DNA of 64,000 bases from JAITWN01 sp964437335 (GTDB lineage Bacteria; Pseudomonadota; Gammaproteobacteria; SZUA-140): assembly GCA_964437335.1 (NCBI GenBank), contig CAYTGL010000012.1:11207-75206 (forward strand). The letters are read 5' to 3'. The notes under the pieces are model-generated. The model made no database searches, was not told the DNA's origin, and worked only from the letters and a program-made list of their open reading frames with translations. Shown here in pieces: positions 50,410 through 58,655 of the stretch (position 1 is its first letter; each line of letters begins with the position of its first letter). The position numbers were made by a program, and so were the translations under genes.

Positions 50410-52440
50410 ATGGCAAATATAGTCTCCCTTGGCATCGGCAGCGGGCTCGATATCAATTCTATCGTGTCCGAACTGGTCGAGCTCCAGAAACGACCCACAT
50501 TGCAGCGCCTCGATGTCAGGGAGGCGAGCCTGCAGGGCCGTCTCTCCGGACTGGGCACGCTGAGAGGCGCGCTGTCCTCATTACAGGATGCGCTTGCAAA
50601 TCTCAATCGCCTTCAGACATTTCGCAGTCGCACCGCCGAGGTTGCCGACCCTTTGGTACTGAACGCCAGCGCCGGCACCGCTGCGGCGACGGGGACCTAC
50701 GATATCAGTGTCGAGGAACTTGCCCGCACTCACAAGCTTGCGACTGATCCGGCCATGCTCGAGAACGCGAGATTCACTTCACGGCTCGATGTCCTCGGGA
50801 CCGGCACGCTGACTTTCAGGTTCGGCACGACAACCTACAATTCCGAGTCAAACAGCTACACATCATTCAGCCCGAATCCGGATGCCGCGATACATACGGT
50901 CGATATTGCCGATGGCAGCATCAGCGGGATACGCGACGCAATCAACCGGGCAGGCATCGGCGTCACGGCCTCTATCATCTTCGATGGCAGTTACTATCGC
51001 TTGACGCTGGCCGGCGCCGAATCCGGCGCGGCGAACAGCCTTGAGATCACAGTCAACGATGCCGACGGCGACAACGTCGACGCATCCGGCCTGTCACTGC
51101 TCGCCTTCAGCGGAAATGCCGCGCATATGCTGCAGACGCAGGCTGCGCAGGACACCGTTGGGCTCGTTGCCAATGGCATAGTAATATCCAGCGCAAGCAA
51201 TACGCTGGTTAATATCATCGAAGGACTGTCGATCAATCTTGTTGCCCCGGGGGCAACGACTGTGGCCATTGCCGAGGACAGGGGCAGCGTCGGCAACGCA
51301 ATCAAGGGGTTTGTCGAAAAGTTCAACGGCATGATTACTACGATCAATCAGTTGTCGCGCTTCAATCCGGAGACCGGCGAGGCAGGCCTGTTGAATGGAG
51401 ACAGGGTGTTACAGACCGTCGATTCCCAGGTCAGGCGTATCCTGAACCAGATGGTCGGTGATGCCGGCAGTCCGTTCAGGCATCTGGCGGATATCGGTAT
51501 TACGCGCAGCGCCGGTGACGGTACGCTGGTACTCGACGAGGCGCGTCTGCAACGGGCAATGGATCAGGATTTCGACGCGATAGCGAGGCTGTTCGCGTCA
51601 GTCGGCGTCACTGGTGATCCTCTGGTTTCCTATCTGGCCGCAGGCAGCCAGACTCTGGCCGGTGATTATGCCGTGAACATCACCCGGCTCGCGACCCGCG
51701 GCACGCTGTCCGGATCCGTGCCGGCCGGCCTCGACATAGTCTCCGGCGTCAATGACACCCTGGTCGTCAATGTCAACGGCGCCGCTGCGACGATAACGCT
51801 CGGTGCGGGTAATTATTCATCTGCCGCTGCGCTTGCGGTCGAAGTCCAGGCAAGGATAAACGGCGCGGATGCGATCCGCGACGCGGGGGCGACGGTCCAG
51901 GTGACGGCATCAGGAGGAGCGATCACGATAAGCTCGGATTCCTATGGCGCTGCGTCGAGGGTATCCGTGAATGACGGTAACGGACGGGTCAACCTGCTGG
52001 GCGCAACACCTGCCGCAGTCGCGGGATTGGATGTCGCTGGTACCATCGGCGGTGTCGCCGCAACCGGTATCGGGCAGACCCTGATCGGAAGCGGAGACGC
52101 CGACGGACTGAGATTGCAAATCGTCGGTGGAGAGCTTGGGAATCGCGGCATCGTATCTTTCACTCGAGGCTATGCCGACGCACTGGACAAGATGCTCTCC
52201 GGGGTGCTGAATGGTGACGGGGTCTTCAGCACCGTGACGACCAGCATAAGTAACACTATTCGCGACATCAGTGCCCAACGCGAGCGTGTCGAACGGAGTT
52301 CGCTGGCGTATGAGGAGCGGATCAGGGTGCAGTTCACCGCAATGGATGCCCTGGTTTCACAACTGCAATCGAACAGCAGCTTTCTGATGCAACAACTGGA
52401 CAACCTGCCGCCGATCGGTCGGAACCGTTCGAGCAGGTAA
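50410..52440 (+). CDS. fliD: Filament cap protein FliD
   Basis: A 676-residue hook-associated protein 2. The N-terminal domain is LGIGSGLDINSIVSELVELQ, and the C-terminal domain has RVERSSLAYEERIRVQFTAM and SFLMQQLDNLP. It is longer than most FliD (about 450-500 residues). The extra part, about residues 400-560, contains a flagellin-IN-like unit (LVVNVNGAAATITLGAG with VQARINGADAIRDAGATVQV). It caps the filament and aids flagellin folding. Confidence 0.93.
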   Translation: MANIVSLGIGSGLDINSIVSELVELQKRPTLQRLDVREASLQGRLSGLGTLRGALSSLQDALANLNRLQTFRSRTAEVADPLVLNASAGTAAATGTYDISVEELARTHKLATDPAMLENARFTSRLDVLGTGTLTFRFGTTTYNSESNSYTSFSPNPDAAIHTVDIADGSISGIRDAINRAGIGVTASIIFDGSYYRLTLAGAESGAANSLEITVNDADGDNVDASGLSLLAFSGNAAHMLQTQAAQDTVGLVANGIVISSASNTLVNIIEGLSINLVAPGATTVAIAEDRGSVGNAIKGFVEKFNGMITTINQLSRFNPETGEAGLLNGDRVLQTVDSQVRRILNQMVGDAGSPFRHLADIGITRSAGDGTLVLDEARLQRAMDQDFDAIARLFASVGVTGDPLVSYLAAGSQTLAGDYAVNITRLATRGTLSGSVPAGLDIVSGVNDTLVVNVNGAAATITLGAGNYSSAAALAVEVQARINGADAIRDAGATVQVTASGGAITISSDSYGAASRVSVNDGNGRVNLLGATPAAVAGLDVAGTIGGVAATGIGQTLIGSGDADGLRLQIVGGELGNRGIVSFTRGYADALDKMLSGVLNGDGVFSTVTTSISNTIRDISAQRERVERSSLAYEERIRVQFTAMDALVSQLQSNSSFLMQQLDNLPPIGRNRSSR

Positions 52441-52480
52441 ATGTCAGGGCCATTAAATAATTAACACGGGAGGATGATTG

Positions 52481-52957
52481 ATGAATCAAGCAGGCGCCAG
52501 TGGCATGATGAGGAACTACAGAAAGACAGGGCTGAGCGGCGCTGTCGAAGGGGCCACGCCTCATCGCCTGATTCAGATGCTGATGGAGGGGGTGCTCGAC
52601 AGGATCGCCTCGGCGCGGGGTTTCATGGCGCGCGGTGCCATCGCGGAAAAGGGGGCACAGATCAGCTGGGCGATCTCGATTGTCGACGGTCTGCGCGCCA
52701 GTCTCGACAAGTCGGTTGGCGGCGAAATTGCGCAGAATCTTGATAATCTCTATGGCTACATTATCCTGCGGCTGACCGAGGCCAATATGAGGAGCGAGCC
52801 TGCCTATCTTGATGAGGTTTCGGATCTGTTGCGCCAGATCAAGGGTGCCTGGGACGCCATACCGCTGGAAACGATCAGGGAGCATAACGCCGCCGGTGAT
52901 CGAGCCCAGGGCGCTGCGGTCGGCAGCGCCGCGTCGATTCGTGACAAAACCATCTGA
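52481..52957 (+). CDS. fliS: Flagellin export chaperone FliS
   Basis: A 158-residue helical chaperone that binds the C-terminus of flagellin. Features are EGATPHRLIQMLMEGVLDRI, GQ-type loop replaced by EKGAQISWAISIVDGLRASL, and NLYGYIILRLTEAN. GGGAGG precedes the ATG at 52481 by 7 bases. Downstream of fliD and 16 bp from the fliT-like gene. Confidence 0.92.
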   Translation: MNQAGASGMMRNYRKTGLSGAVEGATPHRLIQMLMEGVLDRIASARGFMARGAIAEKGAQISWAISIVDGLRASLDKSVGGEIAQNLDNLYGYIILRLTEANMRSEPAYLDEVSDLLRQIKGAWDAIPLETIREHNAAGDRAQGAAVGSAASIRDKTI

Positions 52958-52973
52958 AAGAACGGGCACGCCG

Positions 52974-53312
52974 ATGAGAATCGATCAGCTCGCACGCATA
53001 TTGCAGTGCAGTACCATCATGCTCGACTGCGCCCGCGACCAGCGCTGGCACGAGGTGCCTGTGCTGGAAGCCGAACGTGCGCAGTTACTCAAGGACTATG
53101 CCGCGATGCCCGCTCCGCTCGACACGGATGAAACGGCGATCGCTGCGGAAGCGGACGCCCTTGACCGCATTATCGAAGTCAATACAGTGCTGATGAAACT
53201 GGGCGAACGCCACCGCAGACATCTGGCCGACGAACTGAGCGGCACACGCCGGCAAAGACGCGCCGCGAACATGTACTCACAGAGCTCCGTGCCACCGCAT
53301 TTCTCTCGCTGA
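52974..53312 (+). CDS. FliT-like flagellar chaperone
   Basis: A 112-residue all-helical protein directly after fliS. RIDQLARILQCSTIMLDCAR, WHEVPVLEAERAQLLKDY and a late coiled coil (IEVNTVLMKLGERHRRHL) fit the size and helical pattern of FliT, the chaperone of FliD. FliT is poorly conserved, so the name rests on position and pattern. Basic C-terminus (GTRRQRRAANMYSQ). Confidence 0.65.
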   Translation: MRIDQLARILQCSTIMLDCARDQRWHEVPVLEAERAQLLKDYAAMPAPLDTDETAIAAEADALDRIIEVNTVLMKLGERHRRHLADELSGTRRQRRAANMYSQSSVPPHFSR

Positions 53313-53375
53313 TTTGCCGGCCGGGTCCCCGGCCGCTTGTTGTCACTGCCAGCGGGATCGAGTATCTTTGCCCGC

Positions 53376-53957
53376 ATGGAAGATGCGGGTGTTTCAATCC
53401 CTGAATCCGGCCTGGTCTTTGAGGATCTGGTTCCGTTGTCCTGGCGACCGGTTTCTGCTCGTCCCGATCCCGCCGAACTGCTGAGCATTCATCAGTCCAA
53501 CGAGCGGATCTTGCGCTGTCTCACCGCCGTTGATGAATCCCGGTCCGAGTCAGGTGATGAGGAACATGGCCCGATCGCGCAAGACCTCGCCAGACTGGAT
53601 TTCAAGGTAAATCTGCTGCTCGACATGATGGGCCGCCTGTTGAGCCGGCATGTCCCGATGCCTGATCCAGTGCTGGTCAGGATGAGTGCAGCCGGACTGC
53701 AATGGCAGGCGAAAACCCCGCCGGAGGTCGGCAGTGTACTCGAGGTCGAACTCTATCTGAGCCGGAGATTCCCGAGCCCTATCGTGCTGCGCGGCCAGGT
53801 CGATTCTGTCAGGCAGGCGGAGCATGGCCGCCTGATCGAACTGAGCTATGGCGACATCAGCGAGCCGGTACGCAACTGGCTGGAAAAGCTGATTTTCCGT
53901 CAACACCGCCGGCAGATAGCCCATGCGCGCAAGTCACCACGTGACGGCAGCAGGTGA
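53376..53957 (+). CDS. PilZ-domain-like protein in the flagellar locus
   Basis: A 193-residue protein. The N-terminal half is helical (ELLSIHQSNERILRCLTAV and LARLDFKVNLLLDMMGRLL). The C-terminal half is a beta-barrel resembling PilZ (VRMSAAGLQWQAKTPPEVGS, LRGQVDSVRQAEHGRLIELS). The usual c-di-GMP motif RxxxR...DxSxxG is only partly seen, with MSAAGL in the second position, so nucleotide binding is doubtful. Such proteins occur between fliT and fleQ in relatives. The start has a weak ribosome site. Confidence 0.6.
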   Translation: MEDAGVSIPESGLVFEDLVPLSWRPVSARPDPAELLSIHQSNERILRCLTAVDESRSESGDEEHGPIAQDLARLDFKVNLLLDMMGRLLSRHVPMPDPVLVRMSAAGLQWQAKTPPEVGSVLEVELYLSRRFPSPIVLRGQVDSVRQAEHGRLIELSYGDISEPVRNWLEKLIFRQHRRQIAHARKSPRDGSR

Positions 53958-54097
53958 CGACATTTTGACAGGGATAATAAATAGGTTTAGTCTGCAAGAC
54001 GGCACTACAGGTCCCGTCTCAATGAAATCACAGGATAGGCCAAGCATATATATAAAAGAATCATCCACCCAAAGATGACAGGAGAAGGGAAGACCCG

Positions 54098-55510
54098 ATG
54101 GAATCCATTCTGATCATAGACCCGGATCAACAGCGTGCGCAGTGCCTGGCCGCGATACTGAATTTCATCGATTATGATTCGGTGCACAAGGCAAGCCCGC
54201 ATGACTGGCGGAATCAGGGACTGGATACCGCCAAGGTCGGTGCGGTGATCGTTGCCGACGAAATCGGCGATGGGCTGGGTGCATTGCTCGAGGAGTTGCG
54301 CGCGTGGGGCGAGCATTTGCCGGTGATCCTGTTGACGGAGTCCCGTTCGAAACGCAAGCTCGCTCCCGAGTTGCAGGCGCTGGTCATGGGGGCGCTCAAG
54401 TCGCCGGTAAAATACAAGGATCTCACCAGCCTGATGCAGCAGGCCGAGATCTGGCATGACAGCCGTTCCGGAATCGGCGGCATCCATTCTCCCGAACTTT
54501 TTCGCAGTCTTGTCGGCAACAGCCGGGCGATTCGCAGGGTGCGCACCCTGATCGAGCAGGTCGCCGATTCCGACGCAACGGCGCTGATCCTCGGCGAATC
54601 CGGCACCGGCAAGGAAGTCGTCGCCCGTAACATCCATTACTACTCCTCGCGCCGCAACCGGCCTTTCGTGCCAATCAACTGCGGCGCGATCCCCGCGGAT
54701 CTGCTCGAAAGCGAGTTGTTCGGCCATGAGAAAGGCGCGTTCACCGGCGCGATCAGCGCGCGCCAGGGCCGTTTCGAGATGGCCGATGGCGGGACGCTGT
54801 TTCTCGATGAGATAGGCGATATGAGCATGCACATGCAGGTCAAGCTGCTGCGCGTGCTGCAGGAACGGACTTTCGAGCGTGTAGGCAGCAACAAGACGGT
54901 TTCGACGGACGTCCGCATCATCGCGGCGACGCATCGCAATCTCGAAAAGGCGATCGAGGAAGGCAAGTTCCGTGAGGATCTTTATTACAGGCTTAACGTT
55001 TTCCCGATCGAGATGCCGCCGCTGCGCGAGCGCGCCGAGGATATCCCGCTGCTGATCAAGGAATTGATCACGAGGATGGAGCACGAGAAGCGGGGCTCCG
55101 TGCGCCTGACGCAATCCGCGATCATTGCACTGTCGCAATACCACTGGCCCGGTAATGTGCGTGAACTCGCGAATGTCGTCGAGCGCCTGGTCATCATGCA
55201 TCCCTATGGCGTCGTCGATGTCCATGACCTGTCCGACAAGTTTCAGCCGGAAGATGGTCAACTCAAGGACAAGTTGATCGCCGACGATGCATTGGTCACG
55301 GTCGACCAGCTTGACGCTCCGCGGCTGCCGCGCGATGGCATCGACCTGAAGCAGCATCTGACGGAACTCGAATTCAGCCTGATACGCCAGGCACTCGAGG
55401 ATTCCGAGGGGGTTGTCGCCCATGCGGCGAATCGCCTGGGCCTGCGCCGGACCACCCTCGTCGAAAAATTGCGTAAATATGGCCTCCAGCGCGCCGATCA
55501 TGTGACATAA
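54098..55510 (+). CDS. fleQ: Master flagellar regulator FleQ (sigma54 enhancer-binding protein)
   Basis: A 470-residue activator. Residues 1-120 are the FleQ receiver-like domain without an evident phospho-acceptor triad. The AAA+ domain (about 140-380) has Walker A GESGTGKE, the sigma54-contacting GAFTGA loop in EKGAFTGAIS, Walker B GGTLFLDEIGD and arginine fingers (FREDLYYRLNVFP). The C-terminal Fis-type HTH is AANRLGLRRTTLVEKLRKYG. In Pseudomonas FleQ binds c-di-GMP and activates class II flagellar genes. The sigma54 elements in this locus are its likely targets. A TTGACA at 53965 may be part of its promoter. Confidence 0.94.
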   Translation: MESILIIDPDQQRAQCLAAILNFIDYDSVHKASPHDWRNQGLDTAKVGAVIVADEIGDGLGALLEELRAWGEHLPVILLTESRSKRKLAPELQALVMGALKSPVKYKDLTSLMQQAEIWHDSRSGIGGIHSPELFRSLVGNSRAIRRVRTLIEQVADSDATALILGESGTGKEVVARNIHYYSSRRNRPFVPINCGAIPADLLESELFGHEKGAFTGAISARQGRFEMADGGTLFLDEIGDMSMHMQVKLLRVLQERTFERVGSNKTVSTDVRIIAATHRNLEKAIEEGKFREDLYYRLNVFPIEMPPLRERAEDIPLLIKELITRMEHEKRGSVRLTQSAIIALSQYHWPGNVRELANVVERLVIMHPYGVVDVHDLSDKFQPEDGQLKDKLIADDALVTVDQLDAPRLPRDGIDLKQHLTELEFSLIRQALEDSEGVVAHAANRLGLRRTTLVEKLRKYGLQRADHVT

Positions 55511-55570
55511 GCTTGACACCCCTGCGATTTTCAATTCATAACCGACTGTAGTATATAAATAAAACAAATA

Positions 55571-55586
55571 CGGCATATATATTGCC
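55571..55586 (+). promoter_or_regulatory. Sigma54-type promoter of fleSR
   Basis: CGGCATATATATTGCC has GG (55572-55573) and GC (55584-55585) 10 bases apart, 70 bp before fleS. fleSR is a FleQ/sigma54 target in Pseudomonas. A TTGACA at 55513-55518 with CATAAC at 55537 is an alternative sigma70 promoter. Confidence 0.55.
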
Positions 55587-55655
55587 TTCTGTCAGCCAGG
55601 TGAATGCGCCCGCTCAGGGCGCGCTCCGGGAATCTGGTGACAGAGGCTTGACCGT

Positions 55656-56891
55656 ATGAATCACACCGAATTGCCCCAGGCAGAGCGCCTGTCCGAGGTA
55701 TTCGATCACTTCAACCGGACCTCGGCGCGGCTCAGCGCTTCGTTCCGGTTTCTCGCCGACCGCATCAGCAGCATCAATGAGACCACTGGCGCTGCGCGCC
55801 AACGCGCAGCGCCTGGCAATGATGATCAGGCGGACGCGAATGCCGTTTTCCTGCGCGGTATCCTTGATGCGCTGCCCGCGGGCATCGTGCTGATCGATGG
55901 TGATGGCCATATCCGTGAATGCAATGCCGCGGCACGGGACCTGCTCGGTATCCCCCTGTCCGGTCGCATATGGCGCGACGTAATCAGCGAGGCATTCGTC
56001 CCGGGCGCCGGCGTCGATGGCCTGACACTCGGTAACGGCCGCGTGGTGACGGTTGCAACCGGGCCGCTCGGGAAGTTGCCGGGGCAGGTCGTGCTGCTGA
56101 ACGACATCACGGATTCCCGGCTCATGCGCGCGATGGTCGAGCGCCGGCAACGCCTGTCGGTGCTCGGCGAAATGACGGCCGCGTTGTCGCATCAGATCCG
56201 TACACCTCTGGCTTCGAGCCTGCTCTTCCTTTCCCAACTTGAACGCGAGGATCTTGATCCGGTAAACCGGCGCCGGTGTTGTTCGAAGATCCGCGCCTGT
56301 CTCGGACACCTCGACAACCTCAGTCGCGACATGCTGGCTTTCGCTGGCGGCGGCGCGCTGAACGCGGAAAATTTCACGATCAGCAGTCTGCTCGACGAGT
56401 TTCGTCAGTTGTCCGAGGCATTGATCGGGCAGGGCGGCATTCGCCTCGAGATCATCGACGAGAGTCAGGGCGGGGGGATGCGCGGTAATCGCGCCGCGAT
56501 CCTGACGGTATTGCAGAACCTGGTCGAGAACGCGATCCAGGCCTGTGCCTCGGCCCATACCGCGACCAGTCGCGGCTCGCCGGGCCATCTGCGCTTGCTG
56601 ATCCGCCGGATCGGTGACCGGACAGGGATCGATGCGCTCGACATCCTGCTGAGTGACGACGGCCCCGGCATTCCCGAAGAAATCCGCGCACAGGTATTCG
56701 AACCTTTTTACACGTCTCGCCCGCAGGGTACCGGCCTCGGGCTTGCGGTCGCGCGTGCGGTCGTGCAGGCGCATGGCGGCGAGATCTGGATCGAGTCCGA
56801 GGTCGGACTCGGCACGACGATCGGCATGCGCTTCCCGGCGGCGGCAAGTGGTGACGACGCCAAATCAACGACATCGCGGAGCGACAAATGA
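55656..56891 (+). CDS. fleS: Flagellar sensor histidine kinase FleS
   Basis: A 411-residue soluble histidine kinase with no membrane segment. A PAS-like domain (LDALPAGIVLIDGDGHIREC, about 70-170) precedes the HisKA box ALSHQIRTPLASSLLFL with the phospho-His, then the HATPase with N-box LQNLVENAIQA, G1 LSDDGPGIPEE and G2 GTGLGLAVARAVVQAHGG. It phosphorylates FleR. Its stop overlaps the fleR start (ATGA). Confidence 0.93.
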   Translation: MNHTELPQAERLSEVFDHFNRTSARLSASFRFLADRISSINETTGAARQRAAPGNDDQADANAVFLRGILDALPAGIVLIDGDGHIRECNAAARDLLGIPLSGRIWRDVISEAFVPGAGVDGLTLGNGRVVTVATGPLGKLPGQVVLLNDITDSRLMRAMVERRQRLSVLGEMTAALSHQIRTPLASSLLFLSQLEREDLDPVNRRRCCSKIRACLGHLDNLSRDMLAFAGGGALNAENFTISSLLDEFRQLSEALIGQGGIRLEIIDESQGGGMRGNRAAILTVLQNLVENAIQACASAHTATSRGSPGHLRLLIRRIGDRTGIDALDILLSDDGPGIPEEIRAQVFEPFYTSRPQGTGLGLAVARAVVQAHGGEIWIESEVGLGTTIGMRFPAAASGDDAKSTTSRSDK

Positions 56892-58243
56892 ATCAGGCCA
56901 GGATACTGATCGTAGAGGATGAGCCATCGCTGCGCGACGCCCTGTGCGAAACGCTCGATCTTGCCGGTTACGCAGTCGAGAGCGCTGGCGACGGCGCTGC
57001 CGCGGTCCAGTTCCTGTCAGACCCCGCGCGGTCGCGGGAGATCGGCCTCGTCATCAGCGACGTGCAGATGAAGCCGATGGACGGCCATGCGCTGCTCGGC
57101 CATGTGCGAACGCACTGTCCCGATATCCCGGTACTGCTGATGACCGCGTATGGCAGCATTCAAAAGGCCGTGGAGGCGATGCAGGCCGGTGCGGTTGATT
57201 ACCTGGTCAAGCCGTTCGAGGCGGTGACGCTGGTCGACATGGTCAAGCGCTATCTGGCTCATGACAGCGGCAATGAGGACATGATCGCCATTGACGCGCG
57301 CAGCCGCTATATCGAGACGCTCGCGCGCCGCGTGGCCGGCACCGATGCGACGGTCATGATCACCGGAGAGAGCGGATCCGGCAAGGAGGTGCTGGCGCGC
57401 TTTATTCATCGCAATTCGCCGCGCGCTGCACATCCGTTCATCGCGATAAACTGTGCCGCAATCCCGGACAATATGCTGGAGGCGACGCTCTTCGGCTACG
57501 AGAAGGGTGCATTCACCGGAGCATACAATGCATCGACCGGGAAATTCGAACAGGCCCAGCACGGCACGCTGCTGCTCGACGAAATCTCCGAGATGGATCT
57601 CGGCCTGCAGGCGAAGCTGCTGCGCGTACTGCAGGAGCGCGAGGTCGAGCGCCTCGGCGGGCGCAAGCTGATAGCGCTTGATGTCCGCGTACTCGCGACT
57701 TCGAATCGCAATCTCACGGAGGAGGTCGCGGCGGGACGCTTTCGCGAAGATCTTTTCTATCGCCTGAACGTCTTCCCGCTGCATCTGCCCCCGCTCCGCG
57801 AACGGTGCGCGGACATACTGCCGCTCGCGCGCAGGATTCTGGCGCATGCAGCGCGCGGACAGGCGCGGCATGCACCGCGCCTGTCCGCGGCCGCCGAACG
57901 GAAACTTGCCGGGCATGAATGGCCTGGCAATGTCCGCGAGCTCGAAAACGTGATCCAGCGTGCGTTGATCCTGCAACCCGGCCAGGTGATCGATACCGAC
58001 GATCTGCAGTTCGAGTCCTGCGGCAGGCCGGTTGTCCCGCCGGTTGCGCCGCGGGAGGCAGATGCGGACGATACCGTCACAGTCGCTGATCTGAAAGGTC
58101 ATGAGCATCAGCTGATTGTCGAGACGCTGAAATCGGTACGCGGTAGCCGGAAGGCCGCGGCCGTCAAGCTCGGCATCAGCGAGCGCACCTTGCGCTACAA
58201 GCTCGCAAAGATCCGGCAGTCCGGCGTCGAAGTGCCGGTGTGA
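56888..58243 (+). CDS. fleR: Flagellar response regulator FleR (sigma54 activator)
   Basis: A 451-residue NtrC-type regulator. The receiver domain has the acidic pair EDEPS, phospho-Asp in LVISDVQMKPMDG, and the Lys in YLVKPFEA. The AAA+ domain has GESGSGKE and GAFTGAYNAS. A Fis-type HTH (SRKAAAVKLGISERTLRYKL) ends it. It activates late basal-body and hook genes with sigma54. GGAG precedes the overlapping ATG. Confidence 0.94.
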   Translation: MNQARILIVEDEPSLRDALCETLDLAGYAVESAGDGAAAVQFLSDPARSREIGLVISDVQMKPMDGHALLGHVRTHCPDIPVLLMTAYGSIQKAVEAMQAGAVDYLVKPFEAVTLVDMVKRYLAHDSGNEDMIAIDARSRYIETLARRVAGTDATVMITGESGSGKEVLARFIHRNSPRAAHPFIAINCAAIPDNMLEATLFGYEKGAFTGAYNASTGKFEQAQHGTLLLDEISEMDLGLQAKLLRVLQEREVERLGGRKLIALDVRVLATSNRNLTEEVAAGRFREDLFYRLNVFPLHLPPLRERCADILPLARRILAHAARGQARHAPRLSAAAERKLAGHEWPGNVRELENVIQRALILQPGQVIDTDDLQFESCGRPVVPPVAPREADADDTVTVADLKGHEHQLIVETLKSVRGSRKAAAVKLGISERTLRYKLAKIRQSGVEVPV

Positions 58244-58249
58244 AGAATA

Positions 58250-58265
58250 TGGCTTGAAAGATGCA
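58250..58265 (+). promoter_or_regulatory. Sigma54 promoter of fliEFGHIJ
   Basis: TGGCTTGAAAGATGCA has GG (58251-58252) and GC (58263-58264) exactly 10 bases apart and a good -24 TGGC. It lies 35 bp before fliE, giving a short leader. Confidence 0.65.
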
Positions 58266-58299
58266 TGAAACCGATTGATTCAGGAGGAGGATTCCGTCT

Positions 58300-58620
58300 A
58301 TGAGCGAGATCAGCGCCGTACAGCTACTTTCGCAACTGAAGGCCATGGCGGCCGCGGCCGGAAGCGGCAGCGAAATGATGCACGAAGCGCCGGACCCGGT
58401 GAAATTCTCGGATCTGTTGCTCAAGGCCGTCGATCATGTCAACGAGTCGCAAACGCAGGTGCGAGAACTCCGCGAGGCGTTCCAGTACGGCAACGAGAAG
58501 GTTGACATCTCGCAGGTCATGATCGCCTCGCAGAAGGCCAATGTCGAATTCCAGCTCATGATGCAGGCGCGCAACCGGCTGATCAGCGCGTACCAGGAAA
58601 TCATGAGCATGCAGATCTGA
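58300..58620 (+). CDS. fliE: Flagellar MS-ring/rod adaptor FliE
   Basis: A 106-residue protein joining the MS-ring to the rod. The conserved C-terminal half has VNESQTQVRELREAFQYGN, VDISQVMIASQKANVEFQLM and QARNRLISAYQEIMSMQI. GGAGGAGG lies 8 bases upstream of the ATG. First gene of the fliEFGHIJ operon. Confidence 0.95.
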   Translation: MSEISAVQLLSQLKAMAAAAGSGSEMMHEAPDPVKFSDLLLKAVDHVNESQTQVRELREAFQYGNEKVDISQVMIASQKANVEFQLMMQARNRLISAYQEIMSMQI

Positions 58621-58655
58621 AAACAACGAGTGATTGAATCAGGAGCCCTACCATC

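Noticed and set aside
54005..55576. Minus-strand ORF of 523 codons
   Set aside because: Antisense to fleQ over its full length; no domain signal.
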